From contig JAPLMX010000080.1 of assembly GCA_026386805.1 (NCBI GenBank), positions 1 to 64,000 on the forward strand: 64,000 nt of DNA, in the 5' to 3' direction. The position numbers and the translations under genes were made by a program. The notes beneath the pieces were generated by a model. The model ran no database searches. It saw nothing but the letters and a program-made list of their open reading frames with translations, and had not been told where the DNA came from. The stretch is from Phycisphaerae bacterium. Lineage in GTDB: Bacteria > Planctomycetota > Phycisphaerae > Sedimentisphaerales > Anaerobacaceae. This document shows, one piece after another, positions 42,329-50,767 of the stretch (position 1 is its first letter; each line of letters begins with the position of its first letter).

Positions 42329-43344
42329 GGATGGGCCGCCTCGACAGGCACAGACGGGAAGATCGGGCGGTAGATGTGGCAATAGGGCGTCTTGCCGTTG
42401 TTCTTATAGTAATCCTGGTGGTAGTCTTCCGCCGGCCAGAACTGGCCCGCGGGCGCGACCTCGGTCTTGACACTGTAACCCATCTTCCTCAGCTCCTGTA
42501 CCAAGCGTTCGGCGGTCTGCTTTTGCTCCTCGTTCAAATAGAAGATCGCCGAGCGGTATTGCGTGCCAATGTCCGGGCCCTGGCGGTTCAACTGCGTGAA
42601 GTCGTGGGTCTCGAAAAAGAGCTTGGCCAGCTTCTCATAGCTGGTCTTCGAAGGATCGTAGACGACCTCGACCGACTCGGCGTGCCCCGTCCGGCCGGTG
42701 CAGACCTGCTCGTAGGTCGGATGGTCGACGTGGCCCCCCGTGAAGCCGACGGCTGTGGAAATCACGCCGGGGGCTTTCTGCAGGTAATACTCCGTTCCCC
42801 AGAAGCAGCCGGAAGCGAAGATCGCCCGCTCCTGGGATTGCGGATTGGGGATTGCGGAGCGCGGATTTGAGACGGTTCCGGCATCCGTCTTCCGGACTCG
42901 TTGCTCGGCCGGAATGAAGCCCATCGAGATCGAGTTCACACAGTACCGCGTGTTCTTCTCGGTGAAGCGCTCGCCAACAAAGATGTGGCCGAGATGGGCG
43001 CCGCAGTTGGCGCAGAGGATCTCGGTTCGCATGCCGTCCGCATCCGGCTGCCATTTGACGTGCCCGGGGATCTGGTCGTCGAAGCTCGGCCAGCCGCAGT
43101 CCGACCGGAACTTGGACGAGGACTCGAACAGCTCGGCTCCGCACCGCCGGCAGGTGTAGACCCCTTTCTCGAAGTGCTGGTAGAACTTGCCGGTAAACGG
43201 CTGCTCCGTGCCCTTGCGAACGATAACCCGTTGCTCTTGCGGTGTTAATGGCCTATTCATACTCCGCTCTCGATACGCTGCTGCGCCGACGGCAACCAGA
43301 AAAGCGGCCGCCACCATCGCGGCAATACCCCATTTCGCACTCAT
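42325..43344 (-). CDS. msrAB: MsrB-MsrA fusion, methionine sulfoxide reductase
   Basis: This protein of about 339 aa has an N-terminal membrane anchor (WGIAAMVAAAFLVAVGAAAY). The MsrB domain follows, with zinc cysteines 65, 68, 111 and 114 and catalytic Cys 135 in TRYCVNS. Then comes an MsrA domain with catalytic Cys 180 in ASGCFWGTEYYL. It repairs both R- and S-methionine sulfoxide in periplasmic proteins. The order B-then-A is the reverse of the common fusion. The link between the domains (about 159-171) is encoded by a tandem repeat of intergenic type. The ATG at 43344 has AAAGGTG 5 nt upstream. A GTG at 43359 is less likely. The ZIP gene is coupled to it. Confidence 0.92.
   Translation of the reverse strand: MSAKWGIAAMVAAAFLVAVGAAAYRERSMNRPLTPQEQRVIVRKGTEQPFTGKFYQHFEKGVYTCRRCGAELFESSSKFRSDCGWPSFDDQIPGHVKWQPDADGMRTEILCANCGAHLGHIFVGERFTEKNTRYCVNSISMGFIPAEQRVRKTDAGTVSNPRSAIPNPQSQERAIFASGCFWGTEYYLQKAPGVISTAVGFTGGHVDHPTYEQVCTGRTGHAESVEVVYDPSKTSYEKLAKLFFETHDFTQLNRQGPDIGTQYRSAIFYLNEEQKQTAERLVQELRKMGYSVKTEVAPAGQFWPAEDYHQDYYKNNGKTPYCHIYRPIFPSVPVEAAHP
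42834..42870. repeat. Repeat family F in the MsrB-MsrA linker
   Basis: The plus strand reads GGATTGCGGATTGGGGATTG followed by CGGAGCGCGGATT, tandem variants of GGATTG(C/G)GG. The gene reads it on the minus strand as NPRSAIPNPQS. Words of this kind are typical of low-complexity intergenic repeats, so its presence between two enzyme domains suggests insertion into a tolerant linker. Confidence 0.65.
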
Positions 43345-43359
43345 GGTCGCACCTTTCAC

Positions 43360-43821
43360 AGAGGTTTCACCATATCATATACATGCGTCATCGGGTAATT
43401 GTTTTGACCGTCTGGTGCGAATCCGCATCGGCGAGGGTTGGGCCGCAGGACTGCCCCGCCCTTTATGGTAGCGGGTCCATGACTTCCACAAATGGGAATC
43501 GACGGAAGTCCGAATCGTGGGTGTAAATCCGCTTGATTCCGTGTTCTCTCATGAGAACCACCGCATGCACGTCAAACAGGAGATTGCCGGCGACGGTCTG
43601 TCAAGCGAAACAGGTTCGTTTCCCCCGCAGGCACCCCCTAGCGCAGATGGCGTCGGCGAGCTTTTGAATTTGACGCATCGGAGAGAGGTGACTACAATCG
43701 CGCCCGGTATGGTTGGCCGTCACAGGGCGAAGTAGGGTTCCCAAACGCGATGGGTCGCGTCTGGGGTCCCGATCCGCCGCCGAAACCGGGTCCGTCACAG
43801 AGAAAGAAGAGGTGAAGGAGC
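43360..43821. other. Gene-poor stretch with a PIN-domain remnant
   Basis: No intact gene is seen between the divergent MsrB-MsrA gene and the isomerase-like gene. A decayed PIN toxin C-terminus lies at 43463-43600 on the minus strand and is listed separately. Downstream of it, 43601-43821 probably holds the promoter and leader of the isomerase-like gene. AGAAAGAAGAGGTGAAGGAG ends just before its ATG and gives a strong ribosome site. Confidence 0.6.
43463..43600 (-). pseudogene. Remnant of a VapC-like PIN-domain toxin (C-terminus)
   Basis: The frame reads QTVAGNLLFDVHAVVLMREHG, then IYTHDSDFRRFPFVEVMDPLP and a stop. This is the end of a PIN-domain ribonuclease: NLLFDVHAVVLMREHG is its usual penultimate helix and the D-S-D-F pair holds late catalytic-site Asp residues. 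An in-frame TGA lies just upstream (43601-43603) and no start or N-terminal half is found. It is a relic of a toxin-antitoxin locus, and no antitoxin is recognisable. Confidence 0.7.
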
Positions 43822-44703
43822 ATGAAGACACAATCGACCAATTCCAATTTGTCCCGCCGGGGCTTCCTGGCGACCACGGCATCCGCCGCCGCTCTGGCCG
43901 TCGTCGGCACAGGCTGCACGGAGGAAGCTCAGACCAAGGAGGTGGCGAAAAGGGGAAAGATCCCGATAGGGCTACAAATCTACTCTGTCCGCAGCGAGGC
44001 GGAGAAAGACCTGCCCGGCGTGCTGGCGAAGGTCGCGAAGATGGGCTACCAGGGCGTGGAATTCGCAGGGTATTATGGTCATGAGGCCAAGGGCATCCGC
44101 AAGATGCTCGACGCCGACAAGCTGGTCTGCTGCGGCACACACACCCCAATGGCGGACCTCACCGACGACAAGCTGGCCGCCACGCTCGAGTTCAACAAAA
44201 TCCTGGGCAACAAGTACGTCATCGTCCCCTGGCTCCAGCCGAACGACAAGAATCCCAAAGAGGCCTGGCTCGGATACGCCAAGCGGCTCAATGTCCTGGC
44301 CGAGAAGCTCAAGCCGCAGGGGATGTGGATCGGCTATCACGCCCACCAGCATGATTTCGCTGCTCTTGGCGACACGACCCCCTGGGATATCATCGCCAGC
44401 AACACCGGCAAAGATGTCATCATGCAGCTCGACCTCGGCAACTGCATGGACGGCGGCGGCGACCCGGTCAAGTATCTCAAGCTCTATCCCGGCCGAGCCA
44501 TCACGATCCATCTCAAGGAATTCTCCGCCACAAACAAGAAGGCCATGATCGGCGAAGGCGACGTCAAGTGGGCCGAGATCTTCAAGCTCGTCCGCGCCGC
44601 CGGCACGACAAAGTGGTACATCATTGAGGAAGAAAAAGACGCGGTCCCGCCGCTCCAAGGCGCGGAAATCTCGCTGACCAACCTGAAGAAAATGCGGATG
44701 TGA
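43822..44703 (+). CDS. Exported sugar isomerase/epimerase-like TIM-barrel protein
   Basis: The 293-aa protein has a twin-arginine leader (SRRGFLATTASAAALAVVG) with a lipobox-like TGC at its end, so it may be a Tat-exported lipoprotein. The mature part is an AP-endonuclease-2-like TIM barrel: PIGLQIYSVRSEAEKDLPGVLAKVAKMGYQGVEFAGYYG. Metal ligands follow the usual pattern: Glu in GVEFAG, His in CCGTHTP, Glu/Asp and His in GYHAHQHDF, Asp in MQLDLGN, and His in ITIHLKEF. Such enzymes isomerise sugars or related compounds. The substrate cannot be named. AAGGAG lies just before the ATG. Confidence 0.85.
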   Translation: MKTQSTNSNLSRRGFLATTASAAALAVVGTGCTEEAQTKEVAKRGKIPIGLQIYSVRSEAEKDLPGVLAKVAKMGYQGVEFAGYYGHEAKGIRKMLDADKLVCCGTHTPMADLTDDKLAATLEFNKILGNKYVIVPWLQPNDKNPKEAWLGYAKRLNVLAEKLKPQGMWIGYHAHQHDFAALGDTTPWDIIASNTGKDVIMQLDLGNCMDGGGDPVKYLKLYPGRAITIHLKEFSATNKKAMIGEGDVKWAEIFKLVRAAGTTKWYIIEEEKDAVPPLQGAEISLTNLKKMRM

Positions 44704-44717
44704 AAAAGCAATTGGAC

Positions 44718-44803
44718 GTAAAAGGGAAAAAGGCAAAAGGAAAAAGTAGAACCGATGGGGCGCCGCTCCTACCTTTTTACCTTTTGCCTTTTACCTTTTT
44801 CCC
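44718..44803. terminator. Long polypurine/polypyrimidine inverted repeat between convergent genes
   Basis: The left arm (44718-44749) repeats AAAGG/GGCAAAAGGAAAAAG. The right arm (44769-44803) reads CTACCTTTTTACC then TTTTGCC and TTTTTCCC, its approximate complement. The loop is GC-rich. It lies between the isomerase-like gene and the convergent phosphoesterase and could end both transcripts. The weaker repeat at 5755-5822 has similar words. Confidence 0.6.
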
Positions 44804-44809
44804 TGTTCT

Positions 44810-45304
44810 TCACCCCAGCGGCTCGGTCGTATAACTCATGTCCTCAAGCTCGACAATCGCCACCCGGGCGGAGCCGGTGATCCAGTCCGTGGCTTCGCCC
44901 GGGTTGACGATCAAGGTCCTGCCTTCGCGGCGGATGTCCTGGCGATGCGTGTGGCCGTAGACGACCAGGTCGTACATCTGGCTCCTGACCGCATCCTCAG
45001 CCAGATGGTCCGTGTGCATCATGCAGACCTTGCGGCCGCCCAGCTCGCCCTTGTAGCAGTATTCATGAATCTCGCCGCCAAAGCTCTCGACGACGGATTT
45101 CAGACGGAGCTTCTCACCGTCATTGTTCCCGAAGACCGCGATGAGCTTCGCGTCCCGCAATTCAGAAAACGCCTGAATCGTGAACGGCGCGACGATGTCG
45201 CCGCCGTGCAGAACGTACTGCACCCCCTGCCTGCGAAAGATCTCGATCGCCTGCATGACGTGACGATGATGATCGTGCGTATCCGAGATAATCCCAATTC
45301 GCAT
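44810..45304 (-). CDS. Metallophosphoesterase (YfcE/MJ0936 type)
   Basis: The 164-aa protein has all the binuclear metal motifs of the calcineurin-like fold: GIISDTHDH (Asp 8, His 10), VLHGGDIV (Asp 36), VFGNNDGE (Asn and Asp), MMHTDHL and YGHTHRQD. Small members of this family hydrolyse phosphodiesters. It has no signal peptide and is cytoplasmic. Whether its substrate is a cyclic nucleotide or c-di-AMP cannot be told. The GH2 gene lies upstream on the same strand, 28 bp away. The two may be co-transcribed. Confidence 0.9.
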   Translation of the reverse strand: MRIGIISDTHDHHRHVMQAIEIFRRQGVQYVLHGGDIVAPFTIQAFSELRDAKLIAVFGNNDGEKLRLKSVVESFGGEIHEYCYKGELGGRKVCMMHTDHLAEDAVRSQMYDLVVYGHTHRQDIRREGRTLIVNPGEATDWITGSARVAIVELEDMSYTTEPLG

Positions 45305-45332
45305 CGCTATCCTCCTTGACAGTCGAACGATC

Positions 45333-48290
45333 TCAACGGGCCTTCGGCTCCCGTGCGGCCCGCAGGTCCTCCGGGGCGATGCCGGCCCCCGGCTGGAACT
45401 CGTCGCTCATCGTATAGCGAATCAGCTCGTCCAGGCAATAGGCGGCTGCCGGATCGCCTGCCGGCACCGCGGCGGAGAAGTTGAACCCGCTGACTAAGAG
45501 TCTTCCCGGACCGACCTTCGTCTCGAACAGAAGGGCTTTGCGCGTCAGGCGCTGGGGCGTATCAATCATGCGGACGATGGGCTCGCCGGTCACGTGGGTC
45601 TGGTCGAGGAGAATCGCCTTGCCGCCCTGGACGAGGTCGTAGAACTGCAGGTCGCACCAGCCTTCTGTGGGCATGGCCTTCAGCGCCGGGTGTTGCGGAT
45701 CGAAGATCGTGCCGACGTGGCCGGCGGGGTCGCCCGGGTCCCAGCCGGAGGGCCGAAAGCGCGTCATGGCCGTGGGAAACACCGGTCCCGGATCAAGCAT
45801 CAGCACCCGTCCGCCGGCCGCCAAGCGATCTAACACTCCTTGCTCCCAGCGGTCGGCGACCAGTACCGCTGTCGGTGCGGAGGTCGATCGAGGGTACTGG
45901 CGCCGGAGCCATTCGGAGCCGAGGACCATGAATTCGCCCCGCACGACCCGCTCGGCCGGGAAGCACCAGAGTTTCCAGTCGTTCGTCGCGGTGCCGTGCT
46001 TGTCTTCGAGCCGGACGACTAAGCCAAGCTGCTCCGCGTGCGGCCGCTGCGGAATCTCGAACGAGATGGTTGTCAACTGCCTGACCTCGCCACAGGGGAT
46101 CGTCAGGCCCGCCTGTGACCCGCTCGCCAGACGTTCATCCCCGGCAAGCAACTCCCATCGCAGAGTCGCACCCTGCGTGGCCTCCTGCTCGTAGCGTGAC
46201 ACATACAACGGGAACTCGGCCTTTTCGCCAAACCGGTAATTGCGCCGGTCCTGGGCGATCAGCAGGACCGTTGGAGCATTGAACTTGCGGAACTCCTCGC
46301 TTGTGACCGCCTTCGGCCGATAGAACATGTCCACGACGCCCTCAGCGCACCAGGGATAGTCCTGAAAGAGCCAGACGTGATAGCCCTGGAGGTTCGACCG
46401 CCGGGCCGCTTCGATGTTCGTCTTGAGGCACGCGGCCTGGAGCCGATTCGAGCGATCCACCCACTGCGCGTAGACATCCTCCCACGTGTCGCGGGCTTCC
46501 AGCCCGCGATTCGAGGGCGGGACGCCCTCGACACCAACGGCCACACCCACCTTTCTGGCATTGTCTCTCGCATCGTACAACCAATAGGGTCTCAGACCCT
46601 CGTGGAACAGGTCGATCTGCCGCAGATCGGGCAGCGTGACAAAATAGCCCATCTCGTGAGCGCCGACCGGCGGTGGCACAGGATCGAACCGATACTTGGC
46701 ATCCTTGTACCCGCACGATGACGACTCGTTGAACTGCCACACGCCAAAGTCGAGGGTTGGGCGGGGCTTACGCGAGACGCCGTCCGAGTCGATCACCGGC
46801 CGGGTCGGATCGAGCTCCTTGGCCAGCCTGTACATCTCGGGGGCCTGCTCGAAGCTGTCGTACAGCTCGTTGCCCATGCACCAGGTGACAATTGAAGGAT
46901 GATTGCGGTTCCGCTGAATCACTTCTTGCCAGAGCTTGAGATAGAGAGCCTTGGTCTCGGGTTTCGACGCGAGGTCCCAACGGTAGGCGATAGGGAACTC
47001 CGGCTGGAGCATGATGCCCATCTCGTCAGCAACGTCGAGATACTCCTGCCCGGGCATCCAACTGTGGTGCCGGGCGTAATTGAAGCCGAAGTCCTTGACG
47101 ATCCGGAAGCGTCGTCGGTACTCGTTCTGATCGGCGGGCGGCGCGATGGTATTCGGGTAGATGCAGTCGTCGCCATAGCCCCGCAGAAAGATCGGCCGGC
47201 CGTTGAGCAGGAACTTTCCGCCCTCGACCCGGAACTCGCGCATGCCGAACCGAACCCGCGTCTCATCAAGCTGATTCTCCCCATCGAAAAGCGTCACGCG
47301 AGCAGAGTAAAGGTACGGCGTCGAGGGCGACCACAGCTTTGCTCCGGGAAGCTTCAGCGTCACCACGCCCGGCGAGCCTGCTGACAATGCCCTCTCCCCT
47401 TGCGTAAGGCGCTGCCCCTGCTGATCGAACACCTGCACACCGACCCGCAACTGGTCGCGTCCTGCGTCGCCTGCGTGCCCGGGCGTCACGCGAACCTCCG
47501 CTTCCTCTTGGGAAACGTGCGGCACCACAAAAGCGTCGTCGATCCACGTATCCTCCGTCGCCTCCAGTGAGACCTTGCGATGAACGCCGCCCCACGTGAG
47601 ATAGAGGAAGTCGAGCGTATCCATGCAGCCCATGAGCGGATCGATATCACGATTTCGCCGAGCATCAACCCGCAAAGTGATCGTCGCATCCCGTCCCGCC
47701 GAGACGAGCTTCGTCACATCACATTCGAACGGCACCACGTAACCGATGTGCGCACCGACATGTCTGCCGTCGATCCAGACATCGGCGTTCCGATGCACGC
47801 CGCCGAACTTGAGCCAGATCGTCCTGCCCTGCCAGTCCTCCGGGACATGGATGACCCGCCGATACCAGCCCGGCCCCGGATAAACATGAAAGAGCCTGTC
47901 CGCTTCCGTGCCGGGGCCGCGCAGTTTCTCCTCGACCGGCTTGGCCAAGTACCGCTGCAACTGCTCCTTCGTATCGAACTCAATGCCCTGCGCGTTCCAC
48001 GCCCCCGGCACTTGGATCCGACGCTGGAACTGCCGCCCATCCTCAAACCACTTGTCGCGAACACCCACATCCTCCGGATCGGTTTCGAACTGCCATGCAC
48101 CGCAAAGGTCAACTTCACGCAGAGCCTGAGCCACAGGAAGGCGATCGGCACCTGATTCGGCAGCGGTGGCCGCACTGCTCGCAAGGGCGGGCCAGGCCGC
48201 CGCCCCGGCAGCCGCCGCTGGATAGATCAAGCTCCCGATGAGAAAAACACGAAACGACACTGATGACCCCCACCGCATCCACTGACGCAT
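45333..48290 (-). CDS. Secreted glycoside hydrolase family 2 enzyme with in-frame repeat
   Basis: The 985-aa protein has an Ala-rich signal region, a jelly-roll sugar-binding domain (about 60-240, with GPGWYRRVIHVPEDWQGRTIWLKFGGVHRNADVWIDG) and an immunoglobulin-like domain. The TIM barrel follows with the GH2 signature NRNHPSIVTWCMGNELYD (acid/base Glu 475). The likely nucleophile is Glu 546 in VGAHEMGY. A long C-terminal part with an Ig-like domain and a GATase-like fold follows (RVLMLDPGP, FLVSG-type pattern). It probably cleaves beta-galactosides, -mannosides or -glucuronides, and the specificity is not clear. Residues 586-602 are encoded by a family B palindromic repeat and lie in a barrel loop after the likely nucleophile. 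Confidence 0.88.
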   Translation of the reverse strand: MRQWMRWGSSVSFRVFLIGSLIYPAAAAGAAAWPALASSAATAAESGADRLPVAQALREVDLCGAWQFETDPEDVGVRDKWFEDGRQFQRRIQVPGAWNAQGIEFDTKEQLQRYLAKPVEEKLRGPGTEADRLFHVYPGPGWYRRVIHVPEDWQGRTIWLKFGGVHRNADVWIDGRHVGAHIGYVVPFECDVTKLVSAGRDATITLRVDARRNRDIDPLMGCMDTLDFLYLTWGGVHRKVSLEATEDTWIDDAFVVPHVSQEEAEVRVTPGHAGDAGRDQLRVGVQVFDQQGQRLTQGERALSAGSPGVVTLKLPGAKLWSPSTPYLYSARVTLFDGENQLDETRVRFGMREFRVEGGKFLLNGRPIFLRGYGDDCIYPNTIAPPADQNEYRRRFRIVKDFGFNYARHHSWMPGQEYLDVADEMGIMLQPEFPIAYRWDLASKPETKALYLKLWQEVIQRNRNHPSIVTWCMGNELYDSFEQAPEMYRLAKELDPTRPVIDSDGVSRKPRPTLDFGVWQFNESSSCGYKDAKYRFDPVPPPVGAHEMGYFVTLPDLRQIDLFHEGLRPYWLYDARDNARKVGVAVGVEGVPPSNRGLEARDTWEDVYAQWVDRSNRLQAACLKTNIEAARRSNLQGYHVWLFQDYPWCAEGVVDMFYRPKAVTSEEFRKFNAPTVLLIAQDRRNYRFGEKAEFPLYVSRYEQEATQGATLRWELLAGDERLASGSQAGLTIPCGEVRQLTTISFEIPQRPHAEQLGLVVRLEDKHGTATNDWKLWCFPAERVVRGEFMVLGSEWLRRQYPRSTSAPTAVLVADRWEQGVLDRLAAGGRVLMLDPGPVFPTAMTRFRPSGWDPGDPAGHVGTIFDPQHPALKAMPTEGWCDLQFYDLVQGGKAILLDQTHVTGEPIVRMIDTPQRLTRKALLFETKVGPGRLLVSGFNFSAAVPAGDPAAAYCLDELIRYTMSDEFQPGAGIAPEDLRAAREPKAR
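46486..46534. repeat. Palindromic repeat family B inside the GH2 gene
   Basis: A 49-bp sequence begins GTGTCGCGGGCTTCCAGCCC and ends GCCCTCGACAC. Its first 33 bp match the family B copies at 20470-20557 and 52577-52670. In the minus-strand gene it is read as VEGVPPSNRGLEARDT, in the opposite orientation to its translation in the RND adaptor. Confidence 0.75.
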
Positions 48291-48543
48291 GATTCAATCC
48301 CCTTTCCGGCCGAGTTCGCGTGATACTTTCAGAGCAAACGCCCTATCTCCGCATAATATAGCAGATCGCTTCCCCGGCTGAATACTCTGGTGCGTGCACG
48401 ACACCACTGGCTCGTCGGGACGGGCACGGTTCCGAATGTACCGCCTCCCCTGCAGACGCACAACAGAGTTGCGTTCTCAGACGGCTGCCCGTATGATGGG
48501 ATCGTATGGAGCGGATACACAGTCTGATTCGAGGAGTATAGTG

Positions 48544-49365
48544 ATGCGAGAACGACGCGGATTCACACTCATCGAGTTGCTCGTGGTCATCGCCATCATC
48601 GCGCTGCTGATGGCCATTCTCATGCCCAGCCTGCAGCGGGTCCGCCAGCAGGCGCGGGGCGTCGCGTGCAAGGCCAACCTGCACCAGTGGGGGCTGATGT
48701 TCGCAATGTACACGGACGACAACAACGGCTACTTCTACAGCGGCTATCTGCACGGGTCCTCATCGAGCATGGAAAACGGCGAATGGTGGCGGGAGTGCAT
48801 GCGGCCGCTGTCTCAGGACAAGAAGATGTGGCTGTGCCCCACGGCGGTCAAAAGCCGTTCGAGCGTGGTCGTCACCACCAGCTCGCCCGCGATCAATCCC
48901 TTCGACGCGTGGCGGGTCCCCGCCTCCCAGGGCGGCGATGAGGGCAGCTACGCCCCGAACGGCTGGATGTGCAATCCCCCCGCCGGAGTGACCAGCCTGT
49001 GGGGACGCAGCCCCATCGAATACCACTGGCGGACCCACCAGGTCCAGGGGGCGTACAACATCCCGGTCTTCACTGAGGGCTGGTGGGTGGACGGCTGGCC
49101 CCGGCACACCGATAGTCCCGCCGCCTACGGGGACCGGACGCCGACCCTCAGTTCCGACGAGATGCAGCGCCTGTGCGTCAACCGCCATGGCGGCGCCCAG
49201 TACTGCCTCTTCGCCGACTGGTCCGTCAGGAAGGTCTCGCTCAAGCAGCTCTGGCAGCTCAAATGGAACCGTCAGTTCGACACCAATGGCGTATGGACCA
49301 AGACCGGCGGCGTCACAGACAGCGACTGGCCCAAATGGATGGCCGGCTTCAAGGACGAATACTGA
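48544..49365 (+). CDS. Type II pseudopilin-like protein with N-methylation motif
   Basis: The 273-aa protein starts with a class III prepilin leader: MRERRG, then [24 protein letters not shown]. Cleavage is after Gly 6, and Glu 5 of the mature chain is present. The rest has the layout found many times in planctomycete genomes: [31 protein letters not shown], then cysteine-bearing loops and a C-terminal [19 protein letters not shown] (a variant of the H-x-DG-x-N-F-F-ADG region). It is assembled into a surface pseudopilus or carried by type II secretion. GAGGAG is 8 nt before ATG 48544. Confidence 0.85.
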   Translation: MRERRGFTLIELLVVIAIIALLMAILMPSLQRVRQQARGVACKANLHQWGLMFAMYTDDNNGYFYSGYLHGSSSSMENGEWWRECMRPLSQDKKMWLCPTAVKSRSSVVVTTSSPAINPFDAWRVPASQGGDEGSYAPNGWMCNPPAGVTSLWGRSPIEYHWRTHQVQGAYNIPVFTEGWWVDGWPRHTDSPAAYGDRTPTLSSDEMQRLCVNRHGGAQYCLFADWSVRKVSLKQLWQLKWNRQFDTNGVWTKTGGVTDSDWPKWMAGFKDEY

Positions 49366-49423
49366 CCGCCCGCGGCGTGAGGAGCTTGGTGGACAACCCG
49401 TGGGGACGCAGGCGATCCGTGTT

Positions 49424-49585
49424 ATGCGGAAACCGTATGGGACGCCGACTTCTCGCAAAGACAATTTTGAACTTTTGACCAAACACGGCTTAGACCCAAG
49501 ACCCAAGACCCAAGTGAACGCGTCGTATTATCTGGACAAGAAATTTGAAAGTGGGTATATTGAGAAATTGTATGAACAGAAGTAA
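49424..49585 (+). CDS. Short frame, possible C-terminal fragment linked to the R-M locus
   Basis: The 53-residue frame starts MRKPYGTPTSRKDNFELLTKHG and ends YYLDKKFESGYIEKLYEQK. Its base use is much less GC-rich than that of the pseudopilin gene before it, and more like the R-M genes after it. No ribosome site is clear. It may be the C-terminus of a truncated gene of the restriction-modification island. I do not recognise it. It contains the tandem AGACCCAAGACCCAAG. Confidence 0.3.
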   Translation: MRKPYGTPTSRKDNFELLTKHGLDPRPKTQVNASYYLDKKFESGYIEKLYEQK

Positions 49586-49588
49586 GCC

Positions 49589-50767
49589 ATGAAGAGAATG
49601 AACCCCAAAAAGAGAAAAGGAAGAATGTCATACCCATCAGTTGACCAACTCCAAAAGGTTCTCACCGAAGAGGTATTTCACTACGCCAAAGATTCCAAGA
49701 AAGCCGCTGGGCGCGCGCTTGGTACCCTTGTCGAGATCATCACGTTCTATGCCCTCAAGTCATGGGGACTTGAGCGAAACGTTGCGATAGAGAAGCCCCT
49801 ACCTGAGTTTGGAAACGACGACATCACCCACAACGTTGAGTATAGCCTTCATCCGTCAACCCCTCTGATAACGGCGGCGTTCAATCGGGATGCGCTTCCC
49901 ATCACGGCAAAGAAGATCGCCAAGAATCAACGGCTTGCCGAACTTGGAATCTCTGCGGATTCGATGAAGTCGCACGCATTGTTGAGCAAAGACTTGATTC
50001 TCCGGAACTCCTGCACGGTCTGCGACCTTGGCGAGACCTTCATAAATGCGTACCTCGACCAGATCGGAGAGGCCGGAGGACGGTATTCCGTGGTGACCCT
50101 TCGACATCGCCCATTCGCAATTTTCGAGTGTAAGCGGGTCGGGGTCGAAGAAAGAATGCGGAAAGGACCGCAGACGATCGAAAAGGCGAAGCAAGGGGCC
50201 TATGTCGCTCGAACCGTTTCAGCGTTGCAGAAGATCAGGTTAACCGATGGCAGCCTGGGCGGTTTGATTCAGAAACGTGATGGATCGTTCCGACATGGTG
50301 ACTACTACAAGCTGATGGCAGAAATCATTGCATCTGGCGATCCAGAACTACTTTCGCGTTTCATTCTGACGGTCGGAATCGTCAGCAATCACGGCAATTG
50401 GTTCACCTGCGAGAATCACAATAAGGAACTGAAGGTCCTCGCTCAATCCTACGACTGGCTTCTTCTCTTGACCGATACGGGAATTGCCCAGTTCATTGAC
50501 GAGTTGTTGTTCCATCCCGCAAAGGAACTGATGGCAGCCAAAGAGGCATTTCTATCGAGCTACACAGGCAAGAAGGGAGCCAATCAGTTCACGAAGGTTC
50601 GGATTTCCCTTGCAGCCGACGCCGCTCTCCAATCCTATTTCAAGTCGCATATGGAGGGGATCGAGGGCTGGTTCAACATCATCGCCCCAGTGGGGAAACG
50701 GCTTGCTGTCCTCAAGGATGAACTTGACACCTTGAAACGAAAGAACTGGCAGGAGATACACTCGTGA
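49589..50767 (+). CDS. Probable type II restriction endonuclease
   Basis: The 392-aa cytoplasmic protein is not similar to any enzyme I can name. Two points support a nuclease. RPFAIFECKRVG (residues 174-185) has the E-x-K of a PD-(D/E)xK active site at the end of a hydrophobic strand. It is also coupled, with a 4-bp GTGA overlap, to an adenine methyltransferase. A helix with Glu 49 (LGTLVEIITFYAL) could supply the first acidic residue. The rest is alpha/beta with a Lys-rich N-terminus. The start may be at 49589 or at the ATG at 49625, which has AAGGA just upstream. Its lower GC content suggests transfer. Confidence 0.6.
   Translation: MKRMNPKKRKGRMSYPSVDQLQKVLTEEVFHYAKDSKKAAGRALGTLVEIITFYALKSWGLERNVAIEKPLPEFGNDDITHNVEYSLHPSTPLITAAFNRDALPITAKKIAKNQRLAELGISADSMKSHALLSKDLILRNSCTVCDLGETFINAYLDQIGEAGGRYSVVTLRHRPFAIFECKRVGVEERMRKGPQTIEKAKQGAYVARTVSALQKIRLTDGSLGGLIQKRDGSFRHGDYYKLMAEIIASGDPELLSRFILTVGIVSNHGNWFTCENHNKELKVLAQSYDWLLLLTDTGIAQFIDELLFHPAKELMAAKEAFLSSYTGKKGANQFTKVRISLAADAALQSYFKSHMEGIEGWFNIIAPVGKRLAVLKDELDTLKRKNWQEIHS

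Noticed and set aside
44718-44803. CRISPR-like array from the repeated AAAAGG units
   Set aside because: The units have no constant length or unique spacers and the two halves are complementary. It is an inverted repeat.
49492-49515. Tandem AGACCCA repeat as a regulatory microsatellite
   Set aside because: Only three units of seven bases are present, within a doubtful frame. There is no evidence of phase variation.
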